From contig CM031601.1 in the NCBI GenBank assembly GCA_018398815.1, forward strand, positions 27,930,071-27,967,570: DNA of 37,500 nucleotides, written 5' to 3'. The position numbers were made by a program, and so were the translations under genes. Below the pieces are notes generated by a model. That model was not told the origin of the DNA and made no database searches. It worked only from the letters and a program-made list of their open reading frames with translations. Positions 1 through 12,060 of the stretch are shown here, piece after piece (the stretch's first letter is position 1; each line of letters begins with the position of its first letter). This DNA comes from Conus ventricosus (Eukaryota; Mollusca; Gastropoda; Neogastropoda; Conidae).

Positions 1-14
1 GGTATCTGTGGAGT

Positions 15-190
15 TGCGTGCTTTGGGGAACGAGATTGTTTGGGGTTTTAACTTTCAAAGGTCAGTTTGGAGTTTGTTTTTTTCAGTTGGCTGGAATGAT
101 CTGGTAAGGGTAGGCGGTATCCCTTCTCTTCCATTCTTATTGCTTAAGTACTCTTCTCCAAAAACAACGAAAATGACTGAGATGCACACA
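15..190 (+). repeat. Module R, 3' arm only (partial copy)
   Basis: This stretch matches the second half of module R seen in full at 1,848-2,460, 25,400-25,912 and 29,385-29,907. Shared landmarks are a GTGCTTT-like start, CTTTCAAAGGTCAGT, TTCAGTTGGCTGGAA and GGTAAGGGTAGG, in the same order. The left part of the module lies outside the window. It is non-coding and directly precedes a 31-bp minisatellite, as do the copies at 1,848 and 29,385. Confidence 0.75.
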
Positions 191-240
191 TAGCACAGGA
201 CGTGAAGAACGAGTATATCGCTAAAATGATTTTTTTGTTT

Positions 241-409
241 AAATTATGGTTCTGCAACAATAGATCAAACCAGCTCATTGTGTTTGTAATCAAATCAATA
301 TTTGTGACATTAGATAATATCAGATTATGTTTTTATAATAAGAGATCAAATCAGTTTCTGTTTTTATGAAAGCAAATCACATTATGGTTTAATAGCAATA
401 AATTGAATG
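241..409 (+). repeat. Degenerate 31-bp minisatellite, locus 1
   Basis: Diverged tandem units with a period close to 31 bp. A consensus unit starts AGATTATGGTTTTATA and ends GATCAAATC. Two units are exactly 31 bp (starting at 241 and near 325); the others carry small indels. The same repeat follows module R at 2,588 and 30,160. The high divergence between units suggests an old array. Confidence 0.65.
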
Positions 410-608
410 ACATGCTTTTTTGGCAAACTGTTCCATTTTTTTTTAACGATTTTTAATGATATCATGATTTTAAAATAGTTCAGGTCGGCTGGGCTATAAG
501 CAACATTACCTTACCAAACATTAGTGAATTCTAGAGCACACAGAGCTTGATCTTTGACCAAAGACACGTGCCCTATAGATACTCTTAATAATACTCTGGA
601 ATTGGAAC
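410..608. other. Unique-looking spacer, no gene seen
   Basis: AT-rich sequence between the minisatellite and a CT microsatellite. Its only recognisable match is the corrupted copy at about 7,430-7,630 (shared stretch ACATTAGTGAATTCTAGAG). No coding potential or motif is supported. Confidence 0.5.
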
Positions 609-635
609 TCTCTCTCTCTCTCCTCTCTCTCTCCC

Positions 636-700
<65 letters not shown>

Positions 701-720
701 TTATCAGTCTATCTGTCTCT
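609..720 (+). repeat. Compound microsatellite (CT)n-(CTAT)n
   Basis: An interrupted CT tract is followed directly by about ten CTAT tetramers, then short CTGT units. The same place in the corrupted copy (about 7,630-7,740) keeps the CT part and loses the tetramer regularity. Confidence 0.95.
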
Positions 721-918
721 CAATTTCACATCAACTTTCAGTCTTCTCTATGATTATCAATCAATATTAATACGATGCTCTTAATGTATGCACGTCATGG
801 AGTCCGTTGATGCTATTAAAAGTGAAATGGCGTTCAATAGTGGTGACTCATGCGTGAAAACTGAGACTATGTTATTGGGTGATGTATATCCTCTCTAACA
901 TTACTATCATCATCATCC

Positions 919-952
<34 letters not shown>

Positions 953-1773
953 TGTCGTCGTCATCATCAATATCGTTTTTTCTTCTTTTGCATATCTATG
1001 GACTTTTTCCGATTCTTCTTTGTCTTTGTCTCTATCTTCTCCGTTATTGTCTTCTCTCCTTCTTTTCTCAACATCTCCTTTTCTTCTGTCTGTTCTCAAT
1101 GCTAAAATCAATTTCTTCTTGAAGCAAAATTTAGAAAGAGAGGGGGTTAGTTACCGCCAAGGACACAGACAAAAAGAGTACAGGACAACACACAATGCAT
1201 TTCGACCTCTTGGTTCTTCTTCAGACGAAAACAAATAGCATTTAGGACAGTGAAAACGAAGAACGAGAAACCACTTATCTTCTCATGTTCGCCTCACGAT
1301 CAAAATGGCCGCCCGACGGAAACGAGGCCACCCAGGAGGGGATCATGGGAGAGGAAATAGTGAGGGAAGGGGGAGGGGAAGGGGGTTCTTTCGAGTTCCT
1401 TTGAAGTCATTTTCTGCTGCTTTTTTTTCTTGGCCTCTTTTTTTCCCTCGGCATTTCATCTTCCTATATTTTCATTTGTGTATTTTAATTGCAAAGTTTT
1501 CCATCATGCACCTTTTTTTCTTGTCCATTTCAAGGTGACGAAATTACAATTTCACTCTTACTCTAATATTTCATGTAGTCAGACCAAAGTGTGCCTCTGT
1601 ATTTGTTTGTTTGTTTGCATTTTATTTTGTTTCAGGATATTTCTTCATTTCTTTCTGTCTTTCTCTGTTCCTTTTTGCCTCTTCTTTTTTTTCAAATATC
1701 CCTTTCTTTCTTTATTGCCTTGTTTATTTCGATCTTCTTGTCTTCCTCTCATCTTTGTTCTTGTAATAATAAA
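721..1773. other. T-rich spacer with an (ATC)n tract, no gene seen
   Basis: About 1 kb of pyrimidine-rich sequence. An (ATC)n tract with a few GTC units lies at about 905-970. The stretch ending at 1,773 resembles the T-rich spacers preceding module R elsewhere (24,430-25,120 and 28,640-29,345) in composition and position. Its open frames are low-complexity Ser/Leu/Phe translations without domain signatures. The whole stretch reappears, corrupted, at about 7,740-8,820. Confidence 0.6.
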
Positions 1774-1782
1774 CCTCTCTCT

Positions 1783-1843
<61 letters not shown>
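1774..1843 (+). repeat. (CT)n microsatellite
   Basis: A nearly pure CT tract of about 60 bp immediately before module R. A CT tract stands in the same position before the module at 25,400, 29,385 and 36,010. Confidence 0.97.
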
Positions 1844-1847
<4 letters not shown>

Positions 1848-1848
<1 letters not shown>

Positions 1849-2460
1849 CAAGCCTACATTCCTTCCAGGCCTGTTGCTAATAGGCAAGCAAGAAAAACAG
1901 TCAGTTATTGTGAAGACAACCAGTCACAGATAATCTTGACATCGATGCCTTGGCTGCCTCGTCAAACGTTTTGTGTGTGTTTGTTTTGATCGAACAAACA
2001 AAATTACGCTCCCTCATCTATCCATTCTTTTGACTCCGGATGATATATTGTTCAAAGAGGCCAAATTATACAGGTTTTTAATGTTAACTGGAGTTAATGG
2101 CCCCGCAGCACGAACGGAAAGTGGGCGGCATTCGCCGGGATGATTAGAAATCCAACAGACCTGCCTTTGAACACAAGAGTGACTCTGGGTATTATTACAG
2201 AACGGTAAACCGGCGAATAAGTGTTCTGCTGACTTCAGTTTCTGCGCTAATTAAAGATCTATGGAGTTAATAGCTTTTTAAACCGAGAGTGTTTAGAGTC
2301 TTTATTGTTAAAGGTCAGTGGGTTTTCTTCAGGGATTTAGAATGGTCTGGTAAGGGGAGTAGCGTCCCTTTAGTGCATTTCCCTTCATTTCCCTTCTCTC
2401 CTCTGTGCTGTCAGTGTACCTCTCTCCACTTCGTTTAGAAAGATTGGGATCCACATGGGT
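1848..2460 (+). repeat. Module R, full copy (non-coding dispersed repeat)
   Basis: A complete copy of the repeated module. Landmarks in order: TTTCAAGCCT after the CT tract, GGCAAGCAAG, GATCGAACAAAC, GGAGTTAATGGCC, GGAAAGTGGGCGGC, GATGATTAGAAATCC, CCTTTGAACACAAGAG, TTAAAGGTCAGTGGG and TGGTAAGGGGAGTAG. The same series occurs at 25,400-25,912 and 29,385-29,907. I find no coding capacity. The module may be the remnant of a non-autonomous mobile element, since its 3' arm also occurs inverted in module L (23,559 and 27,989), but no target duplication is visible here. Confidence 0.75.
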
Positions 2461-2587
2461 TTAAAGACTCGAGATCACAACACCAGTTTGTTTTGGTTTT
2501 TTGTTTTTGGTTTTTTTTTAAAAGCTCAAGTCAGAACATGTTTTATATCATACCATTGGTTTGAATAGGTCTCGATGTCTTACATCA

Positions 2588-2897
2588 AGAGATCAGATCA
2601 GATTATGGAACAGCAGGTCAGGTGAGATCATGGCTGCAGAACAATAGAGCCGATGACACTTTGGTTTTGCATTGGCGGATCAAATCACATCTTGGTTTTA
2701 TGCAATATCTCCAATTAATTCACAGGTTTATGAAATTAAATCAAATGGGATCATGGTTTTATACTGATCAGTCTAGTTACATATGCATGATAGCAATGCT
2801 TCAGATCAGATCATGGTCTTTCAGTAATACACCACATCAAATGATTAGTTTATAACGATAGCTCAAATTAAGAGATGCTTTTACAAACCATCTGAAA
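2588..2897 (+). repeat. Degenerate 31-bp minisatellite, locus 2
   Basis: About ten diverged units, several exactly 31 bp, recognisable by AGATCATGGTTTTATA-like starts and ATCAAATC-like ends (for example near 2,745 and 2,810). It follows module R directly, as at 241 and 30,160. Confidence 0.7.
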
Positions 2898-2967
2898 ATG
2901 AATACTATTTGAGCGTTGTAAGTCGGTTTTGAAGTATGTTGCAAAAGTCATAACGCATTCGAGCTAC

Positions 2968-3414
<447 letters not shown>

Positions 3415-3467
<53 letters not shown>

Positions 3468-3517
3468 TGTCTGTCTGTCTGTCTGTGTCTGTCTGTGTCC
3501 GTGTCTGTGTTTCTGTG
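3415..3517 (+). repeat. (GT)n-(CTGT)n compound microsatellite
   Basis: A GT tract of about 50 bp runs into CTGT tetramers and imperfect GTGTCTGT units. It follows the second copy of the 120-bp unit. Confidence 0.97.
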
Positions 3518-3759
3518 GTGTTTGATCTTAGCGTTTATTGTGATACAAATGCCCATTTTCTGATGTCCAGTTATCAACTTCCAAGAGTCAATTAATCAAT
3601 GTTAAGATTTGTTGTTCTCACAGAATGTACATCATGGCCCCTGGTTTTTCTTTTCTTTCTAAAAAAGTAGAATCCTGCACCGTGTGATTCATTCTCCGGT
3701 AAAGAATGAGACTGTTGTTGTGAAGAATATGTCCTCACTATAAGACATATTCATCCTGT

Positions 3760-4273
3760 TTCAATAATAATAGTAATGATATATAGCGCCTATTCTCGGC
3801 AAGAGACCAAGCTCTAAGTGCTTTACAATCCACACTCGTTTACACAACGGGCTGCCTACCTGGGTAGTGCCGACTGAAGAGCTGCCAGCTGGCGCTTCAT
3901 TCAGTCGTTTCTCGTGTCATCCAGTCAATATCGTCCAATATCGTTCACTCAATATCCGTACTTCCTTCGTTCTTTCCATTTTTTACGCAGGGTGCATGCT
4001 ATGAGTAACGTGTCATTCATACCAACGGCCAAACTGGCCTTCTCTTCCGAAAGTTGGTGATTGGATTTTACGTGTGTGCAAGATGTTATGCGTGCGTTCA
4101 CACACGGAACCTCGGTTTATAGTCTCATTCGAAGGACTGTATGGGAAAAGGAGTCAGAACCAATGTTAACTCCGAGGGGAAAATCCCCCTGTATCGAAAC
4201 GGCCCGGCCGAGATTCGAACCCGCGACCCCAGGATCACGACTCCGGCGCTCTACCAACTGACCTTTTCCGGCC
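3760..4273 (-). mobile_element. tRNA-derived SINE, about 510 bp, minus strand
   Basis: Read on the minus strand, the element begins near 4,273 with a tRNA-like head. An A-box (TGGTAGAGCG) lies at about 4,247-4,258 and a B-box (GGTTCGAATCTC) at 4,210-4,221, spaced as in an internal RNA polymerase III promoter. The arm between them would place CGT in the anticodon position (tRNA-Thr-like, uncertain). A ~400-bp body follows. The 3' end carries CTCTTGCCGAG, GCGCTATATA and a short (ATT)n tail, and resembles the 3' end of the LINE at 34,256. It is not a working tRNA gene: the head fuses straight into the SINE body. I found no clear target-site duplication. Confidence 0.88.
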
Positions 4274-4644
4274 AGAATTTCAGAATATTGACTATATCTT
4301 CTTTGCCTTTATTTTCACCGTTACCGTATTGTTCTTTTCTTCTGTCTAATCTTCACATATTTTACCTTTTTCTCATGCTTCTTCTTCTTCCTCCTCATCT
4401 TCTTCTTCTTTAATATAACTTTTTCTCTTTCTACTTCTATCTTTTTCACATTTTTGTTATCGCGTTCTTTTGTTTTCTTATCTTTTTCTTTCATCTAAAT
4501 TTCTTAATTCAGTGTTCAATGACTACTAATTTCAATTACAAAGAGCTTCATTTTACACCTTTCTTTTCACATTTGAAGTCGGCATTTTTGGACTACTTCA
4601 GCTTTTTCTTGTCTGGCAACGTGGGTTTGTTTTTTGTTGTTGTT
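4274..4644. other. T-rich spacer, no gene seen
   Basis: Pyrimidine-rich sequence with CTT triplet runs near 4,378-4,410. The segment near 4,530-4,600 (AATTTCAATTACAA, then CACATTTGAAGTCG) matches the T-rich spacer of the repeated unit at about 29,085-29,145. No coding evidence. Confidence 0.55.
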
Positions 4645-4703
4645 TTTTTTTTTTTTTTTTTTTTTTTTTTGGGGGGGGGGGGGGGGGAGGGGGGGGGGGG
4701 GGG
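4645..4703 (+). repeat. Poly-T / poly-G junction
   Basis: About 25 T followed by about 30 G with a single A. A G run of this length can form a quadruplex and is also prone to miscalling. The corrupted copy is near 11,400-11,620. Confidence 0.9.
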
Positions 4704-4939
4704 TATTTGTCGTTATTTCTTTCTTGTACATTGTCTCGTGTGTTTTTTTTCCTTTTCTGTCCTTATTCGTTTCCTCTTTGTTCATTCTTCAATTCTGTTG
4801 TTCTTCATTCCTTTTAATTTGTTATTATTTGTCCTTTTCTTTCATCGTATGAGGAGAACCTGGTTGTTCTAGGGACTGGATGATTTATAAATGAATCGCA
4901 TCGTGTGATATTTTCCTCTTTTTTCCTTTCTGCTCTTCC
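4704..4939. other. T-rich spacer, no gene seen
   Basis: Continuation of the T-rich spacer between the poly-G tract and the CT block. The segment near 4,740-4,870 reappears corrupted at 11,650-11,800. Nothing coding is supported. Confidence 0.5.
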
Positions 4940-5164
4940 TCTCTAAATCTCTCTCTCTTTTCTCTCTCTCTCTCTCTATCTCTTCTCTCTCCCCTCTTTT
5001 TCTCCTTCCCTTTTTCCCCTTTCCCTCCCTTCCTTTCTCTCTCTAAATCTAAACGTTTGGCCCTTTCTCTTTATCTTCTTTTTATCTCTCTATCTCTTTC
5101 CCCCTTTGTCATCTATTTTTCCCCCCTTTCCTTTTCTCTAGCACTCTCTCTCTCTTTTCATTTC

Positions 5165-5203
<39 letters not shown>

Positions 5204-5224
5204 CCTCTCTTTTCTCTCTCTCAG
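4940..5224 (+). repeat. CT-rich imperfect microsatellite block, end of clean sequence
   Basis: Interrupted CT and CCTT tracts. The clean sequence texture ends here: from about 5,225 onward homopolymers lengthen abruptly. The corresponding CT block in the corrupted copy lies at about 11,970-12,060. Confidence 0.85.
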
Positions 5225-5399
5225 GTTGAAAAAAAGGAAGTAAGGGGGGAAAAAAGGAAGGAAAGGGGGGAAAAAATGGGGGGGGGAAAGGTTTGGGACA
5301 GATGCTTAAAGGGGAAAGTTTTCCAACAGGTTTGGATTGTTCGTGGTTAATTAGTTTATATCTGTTAAATAAAATTCCGCCCCGCTACCTAAAAAACGT

Positions 5400-6560
5400 G
5401 AGGGGGTTTTTTCAGATCCACTTTTCCGTTATTTCTTTTTATTCATCATATCACTTATCCCATTTAACCCACCATAACTTTTTTCTTTTCATCACAAAAA
5501 AATTTAGTTATTTCGTCCTTTTAAATTTTTTTCAAATTCCCATGTGTCAAGCTGGGTTTGTTATCCTCTTTTAAACTTCAACCTTTTTAGGGCCCCCCTT
5601 TGTCTCCTCACCTCCCGCCCACCCCCCCCCCCCCCACCCCCCACCCCCCCCCCCCTGTCCATCTCCTTTCGTCTTTTTTCGGCTTCGTTTTTTCTTCGTT
5701 TTCATCCTTATTTTCTTTTTCTCCTTTTAATCATTCTGCTCTCTCTTCTCCCCTTTCCCTTTTTTTTTCCCAAACTTTTTTGTCTTCCCCTTTCTTTTCC
5801 CCTCATCTTTTTTCATTTAGCTTTTTTCCCCCTTCATATACTTTCTTTTTCCCTCCTCATCCTCCTCTCAAACTTGTGTCCTGTTTTTCCCTCCTCCTAC
5901 CATCTTTTCCGTTTTGGGTCATCTTCGCTTATTTTTCTCCTCTTTTTTCCCATTCCGGGTTTCCCTTTCCCGCCTATCTCAAATTTTAAATTCTTTATCT
6001 TTCCTTTTCCCCCACCCCCCCATCCCACCCCACCCTTTCCTTTTCCTTCAATCCGTTTTGTTTTTGGGGGCTTTTTTTTGTGTTTTTGCTAAATTCTTCT
6101 TTTCTTTTTTTTTCCACTTAAATTTCTGTACTTAGTTGCGTTTTTCCCAAAACGGTTTTAATTTCAAAGCCCCCCCACCACCGTTTCTTATGTGTAAAGG
6201 GATTTTTTTTTAACCCCCCTTTGGGGTTGGGCCCCACTTGCTTTTTGTTTTTTTTTGTTTTCTTGTCTTCTTTTCTTTTTTTTGTTTTTTTTTTTTTTCA
6301 TTTTGCCCTTTCCTCTTTCTTTAAAGGGAAAGTTCATTTAATTCCCACCCCCTTATTCTCTCTTGTCTGGGCCTTTTGTTAAGTCTAAATACAAATCTCT
6401 CTCTCTCCCCTTCTCTCTCTCTCCTCTCTTCTCCTCTCTCTTTTCTCTCTCTTTTGCCTCTCAGTTTGTGCTGTCTGTCTTTTCTGTCTGCCCTCTCTCT
6501 CTCTTTTTCCCCTCTCTCCCTTCTCTTCTCTCTCTCTCTCTCTCTCCCCCCTTTTCTCTT
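5400..6560. other. Corrupted T/C-rich sequence, no gene seen
   Basis: Pyrimidine-rich stretch with long C runs at about 5,620-5,656 and CT tracts at about 6,395-6,560. If the patch is a gap-filling read, this should correspond to sequence just left of the window. Only low-complexity Phe/Ser/Pro frames are present. Confidence 0.5.
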
Positions 6561-6564
6561 TCAA

Positions 6565-7140
6565 GCTTCATTTCCCTTTCAATGCTCTTGTTTTTGGGAA
6601 AGCAAGCGGGACAGTTTTTTCGGGGCGAAACTCACCGAGTCTCAGAGAAATTAAATTTGGGACCCCAAATTGAAACGTCATGTGGAAGCATTTTTTTCTT
6701 TTGGAAATTCGATCAAACGAGCCGCCCCCCTCTGGGGGTCCTGTTTGGGGCTTGCTTGACTTAAAAATGGTGTTAAAAACAAGGGGACCAATTTTCGGGT
6801 TTTTGTAATTCAAAGTGGGTTTTAACAGCCCTGGGGAACAAAAGGAAAAGTGAGCGAGTAAGGAGGAAAAATGAGACCTCGGAAGGACCCCCCTTTTAAA
6901 AAAGGGCTACTGGGGGTGGTCTTACAGAAAGTTAAGCCGTTTAAAAGTGTTCTGATGTCGGCCCCAAATCAGGTTTTTCTGGGGGTTTTGCGTGCTTTGG
7001 GGGAACGAGATTTTTTGGGGTTTTAAAACTTTAAAAAGGCCCATTTTTGGAGTTTTTTTTTTTTCAGTTGGCGGGAAATTGATCTGGTTGGGGGGTAGGG
7101 GGTTTTTACCCTTATTTTCCCTTTCTTTTTGGGCTTAAGT
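6565..7140 (+). repeat. Corrupted copy of module R
   Basis: Module R landmarks survive in order: TTCAAGCTTCATT, a run like AAGCAAGCGGGACAG, GATCAAACGAGCC, AAAGTGAGCGAGTAAGGA and the end GTGCTTTGGGGGAACGAG to TTTTCAGTTGGCGGGAAATTG. The last part, from about 6,975, is the counterpart of window position 1 onward. Confidence 0.6.
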
Positions 7141-8849
7141 ACTCTTCTCCAAAAAAAAACGAAAAATGATGAGATGCAACATAGCCAGGAAGTAAAGGGA
7201 ACGAGTATTCGTTTAAATTTGATTTTTTTTTTTTAAAAAATTTTTTGGTTTCCCTGAAACAATAGATCAAACCAGCTCATTTGTTTGAAATCAAATCAAT
7301 TTTTTGTGACATTAGATAATATAAGATTTTGTTTTTTTAATAAAAAGATAAAAATCAGTTTCTGTTTTTATAAAAAAAAGCAAATCAATTAGGGTTTTAA
7401 ATTTAGCTTTAATTTTGAATGCTTTGTTTTTTTTGGGAAAAACTGTTCCTTTTTTTTTAATTTTTTTTTAATGTTATCATGTTTTTTAAAAAATATTTCA
7501 GGCCCGGCTGGGTATAAGCAACTTTACCTTACCCAAAACATTAGTGAATTCTAGAGCCACAGAGTTTTTGATTTTTTGACCAAAGACAGTGCCCTTTTGA
7601 TCCTTAAAAATTATTTCGGGAATTGGAACTCTTCTCTCTCTCTCTCTCTCTCTCTCTCCCCTCTCTCCCTCTCTCTCTCTCTCTCTCTCTATCTTCTATC
7701 TATCTTTTCTTTTTTTCATTTTTCATCTATCTGTCTCTCAATTTCACATCAATTTTTGTTTCTCTATGATTTCAATCAATATTAATAGGGTTTGTTTAAT
7801 GTTTGCACGTCAGGGGAGTCCGTTGTTGCTATTTAAAAGTGAAATGGCGTTAAATAGGGGTTAATAAAGGCGTAAAAAACGAGACTATGTTATTGGGTGA
7901 TTTTATATCCTTTTTCCATTATTTTTCATCATCATCCTAAAAATCATAAATCATCATAAATCATTTTAATCTTTGTGTCGTCTTTTAAAAATATCGTTTT
8001 TCTTCTTTTGCATATCAAAAAAAATTTTTCCGATTCTTCTTTGTCTTTGTCTCTTTTTTTCCCCGGTTATTGTCTTCTTCCTTCTTTTCTCAAAATTCTT
8101 TTCTTCTGTCTGTTCTCAATGCAAAAATAAATTTTCTTCTTAAAGCAAAATTTAAAAAAGAGAGGGGGGGGGGGAGTTACCCCCAAGGCACGACAAAAAG
8201 AGTAAAAGGACAACCCCACAATGCATTTCGACCTCTTGGTTTTTCTTCAGACGAAAACAAATGCTTTTGGGGACGTTGAAAACGAAAAAAACGAGAAACC
8301 ACTTATCTTTCATTTTCGCCTCACGATAAAATGGCCGCCCGAGGGAAAACCCGAGGCCCCCAGGGGGGATCATGGGGAGGAAATAGTGAGGGAAAGGGGG
8401 GGGGAAGGGGGTTCTTTGGGTTTTTTTTTCCTTGAAGCTTTTTCGGCTGCTTTTTTTTTTTTTTTGGGCCTTTTTTTTTTTCCCCTCGGAATTTATATTT
8501 CCTATATTTTCATTTGTGTTTTTTTAATTTGAAAAGTTTTCCATCATGCACCTTTTTTTCTTGCCCTTTCAAGGGGGAAGAAATTACAATTTTTCCTCTT
8601 CCCTCTAATATTTCATGTAGTCAGACCAAAGTGGCCTCTGTATTTGTTTTTTTTGTTTGCATTTTATTTTGTTTCGGATATTTCTTCATTTCTTTCTGTC
8701 TTTCTCTTTTCCCTTTTTTCCCTTTTTTTTTTTTTAAAAATATCCCTTTCTTTCTTTATTCCCTTGTTTTTTTCCCGATTTTTGTCTTCCTTCATCTTTG
8801 TTTTGAAATAATAAACCCTTCTCTTCTCTCCCCTCTCTCTCCCCCTCTC

Positions 8850-8885
<36 letters not shown>

Positions 8886-11324
8886 ATTTAACCCCTACTT
8901 TCCCCTTCCGGCCCTGTTGCAAATTTGGGCAAGCAAGAAAAAACAGTCATTTTATTGTGAAGACAACCAGTCACAGATAATCTTAAACATCGATGCCTGG
9001 CTCCCTCGTAAAAGTTTTGTGGGGGGTTTTTTTTGTTCAAACAAACAAATTACGCCCCCCTCATCTATCCTTTTCTTTTGACCCCGGAAAGATTTTTGTT
9101 AAAAGGGGCCCCAAAATTTTTCAGGTTTTTTAATGTTAACGGGGGGTTTTGGGCCCCCCGCAGCCAAACGGAAATTGGGCGGCATTCCCCGGGGGATGAT
9201 TAAAAATCCAACAGACCGGGCCTTTGAACACAAAGAGTGACTCTGGGTATTATTACATAACGGGAAAACCGGCGAAAAATTTTGTTCTGTTTGCTTAGTT
9301 TTGCGCTAATTAAAGTTCTTTTGGATTTAATTTGCTTTTTAAACCGGGAGTGTTTAGGGTCTTTATTTTTAAAGGTCAGTGGGTTTTCTTCGGGTTTTAG
9401 AATGGCCCCCCCTGGAAAGGGGGGATTTTGGGGGTCCCTTTTGTGCATTTCCCTTCTTTTCCCTTCTCTCCTTGTGCTTTTCAGTTTTTAATCTCCCCAC
9501 TTCTTTTGGGTTTTTTTGGGGTTCCCCCATGGTTTAAAAATCGAGTTCACAACCCAGTTTGTTTTGGTTTTTTGTTTTTGGTTTTTTTTTTTAAAAGCTA
9601 AAGTCGGGAACATGTTTTATTTCATCCCAAATTGGGTTTGAAAGGTCTCGTTTTTCTTACATCAAGAGATCAGTTTCAGATTAGGAACAGCTGGGTTCAG
9701 GTGAGCTTGGGGGAGACTTTTTTGGGAGGGGGATAAAACTTTGGGTTTTTTGCTTTTTTAAAAAGGATAAATTTAAAAAATTCTTGGTTTTTATTCAATT
9801 AATTCCAATTTTAATTCTCATGGTTTTTGTTTTAAAATTTCAAAGGGGTTTGGGGTTTTACGGATAGTAAAATTAAAATTTTTAAAAATTTGAAAATAAA
9901 TTCAGACAAAGATTTTGGTTTTAAAAAGTAATAAACCACACAAAATAAAAAGGGAAATATAAAGGGGGGGCCAAATTTTTGGGGGAGTGGCAAAAAAGGG
10001 GAAAAGAAAAAGGAGAGGAAGCGTTTTTTTTAAAGGGGGATTTTTTGGGGGTTTGGGGAAAAAAGAAAGATTGGAAGCAAAAGAAAAGAGAAGAAGAGAG
10101 AAAAGGGGGAGAGAGAGAGTAAAAGAAAAAGAAAAAGAGTTATGGGGTTTTTCAAAGAAGGAAAAAAAGGGGAATAGGAAGGAAGGTTGGGGGGGGGATT
10201 TAAGAGAGAGAGAGGGGGGGGGGGGGAGGGGAGGAAAAAAACCCTTTTGAAAATTGAAAGAAAACGTAAAACCAGATGGGCTTTGCTTTTAATTAAAAAA
10301 CCCAAAATCTGAATTAAAACCCTTCATAAAAAAGGAATGTTTATAAGGGGGGGGCCAAAAAACTGGGGGGGGTGTTGGGGAGGGGGGGGGGGGGGTTTTT
10401 GGGGGGGGCCGTCTGCGGGGCTTTGTGCGTGCTTTTTTTGTTTTTTTTCTTTCTTTTTTAAAAAATCCCGGCAAAGGGGAATTTTCAATTCCTTATAAAA
10501 AGAATTTTATTAAAAAGGGGGTTTTTCTAAAAATTTTTGGTGGTTTGTTTTTTTCTTTTTTGGTTGTTTTGGTGTGTTTCTTTCTGGTCTGGGTCTTTGG
10601 GGGAAAGTATTGTCCTTCCTTGGTTTCTTTGTTTATTTGGGGTTTTATTTTTTGTAAAAATTTTGACCCATTTCTATGTCGTTACTAACTTAAAGGTTTC
10701 AAAAAACCGGGGGAAAATTTGGGTTTTTCCCGGTTGAATCCATGGCCCTTTTTTGGGTTTTTTTTTTTTCAAAAAAGTGATTTTTCCACCTTTGGTTCCT
10801 TCTTCCGGGTTGGAGGCGGGGTTGTTGTTAAAAGAAAGTTCATTTTTAAGGGCCCAAAAAATTTTTCCCTTTTTCCCAAAAAGGTGGTTTTTTGGGTTTT
10901 CGGGGAAAGAGAAAGCTCTTAAAGTGCCTTTTAATATTCCAAATTTTTTAAAAGGGTGAAAACGGGGTTTGGGGGGAAAAATTGAAAAACGGCCAGTTGG
11001 CGCCGGGAATTTAAGATGGGGTTTCCTTTTTTTCCAGTTTCAATTTTAAAAAATTTTTCTTTTTTTTATTTTAATTTTTTTTTCCTTTTAATTTTTATTT
11101 TATTTTTAAATTTTATATAAATTCAATACCAAAAATTTTATTTTTAAAAAAAAATTAAAATTTTTTTAAAAAAACCCAAAAAAAAAAAACCCTTCTTAAC
11201 AAAAACCAACCCCCCTTTAAAAACCAAAAACAAACTTATTAAAAACAAAAAAAAAAATAAAAAAAAAAATTTAAAAAAAAAAACCCCAAAAAACAAAAAA
11301 AAAATTTAAAAAAAAAAACCCAAA

Positions 11325-11363
<39 letters not shown>

Positions 11364-11403
11364 TTAAACCAAAAAAAAAAAATATTTTTTTTTTTTATTT
11401 TTT

Positions 11404-11446
<43 letters not shown>

Positions 11447-11964
11447 TTTTGGTTTTTTTTTTCCCCCCCCCCCCCCCCCCTTTTTTTCGGGGTTTTTGGG
11501 TTTTTCCCGGGGGCTTTTAAAAGGGGGGGGGGGGGTTATTATTTTTTGGGGGCGGGGGGGGGGGGGGGGGGGGGTTTTTTTTTTTTTTTTGGGGGGGGGG
11601 GGGGGGGGAGGGGGGGGGGGGTTTTGTCGTTTTTTTTTTTCTTGCCCTTGTTTTCGTGTGTTTTTTTCCTTTTCTGTCCTTTTTCGTTTCCTCTTTTGTT
11701 AATTTTTCAATTCTGTTGTTCTTCACCCTTTTTTAATTTGTTTTATTTGTCCTTTTTTTTCTTTCGTTGGGGGAAAACCCGGGTTTGTTTTTGGGCCCTG
11801 GTTTGATTTAAAAAAAAAAAAAAAATTGTATCGCTCTTTGTGTTTTAATTTCCTTGCCCCTTCTTTCTCTGTCTTCTCTCCCCCCCTTTCCCCCCACATC
11901 TCTTTTCTGTGTCTGTTTCTCGTCTGTTGTTTTCGGGCTGTCTTTTGGGTCTTTTGTCTGTCTG

Positions 11965-12005
<41 letters not shown>

Positions 12006-12060
12006 CCCTTTTACTCTCTCTTTTCTCTTCTCTCTCTCTGTCCTTTTTTTCTCTCTGTCA
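6975..12060 (+). repeat. Corrupted second copy of window positions 1-5,220
   Basis: Collinear with the start of the window. Paired anchors: GTGCTTTGGGGGAACGAG (6,991 with 19); the CT block at 7,630 with 609; TCGACCTCTTGGTT at 8,228 with 1,202; AAAATGGCCGCCCGA at 8,328 with 1,304; the (CT)n tract at 8,845 with 1,790; ACTCTGGGTATTATTACA at 9,240 with 2,171; GAATGTTTATAAG at 10,336 with 3,383; the poly-T/poly-G at 11,400-11,620 with 4,645. The order is kept but intervals shrink where sequence collapsed into A/T runs (11,040-11,450). Far more likely an untrimmed overlap than a real tandem duplication. Confidence 0.8.
10895..11040 (-). mobile_element. Corrupted remnant of the SINE
   Basis: This stretch is the counterpart of the 3' half of the SINE at 3,760-4,273. 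AAGCTCT-AAGTGC and GCCAGTTGGCGCC align with AAGCTCTAAGTGC and GCCAGCTGGCGC. The tRNA-like head is lost in the homopolymer block that follows. Confidence 0.6.

Noticed and set aside
4199..4273. A tRNA gene on the minus strand
   Set aside because: A- and B-boxes are present, but the acceptor side does not close and the sequence continues into a SINE body with a typical tail. It is the promoter head of the SINE.
6975..12060. An ancient tandem duplication subject to a mutational process such as repeat-induced mutation
   Set aside because: Changes are dominated by homopolymer lengthening and single-base losses rather than a directed base transition, and the same texture extends across unrelated neighbouring sequence.
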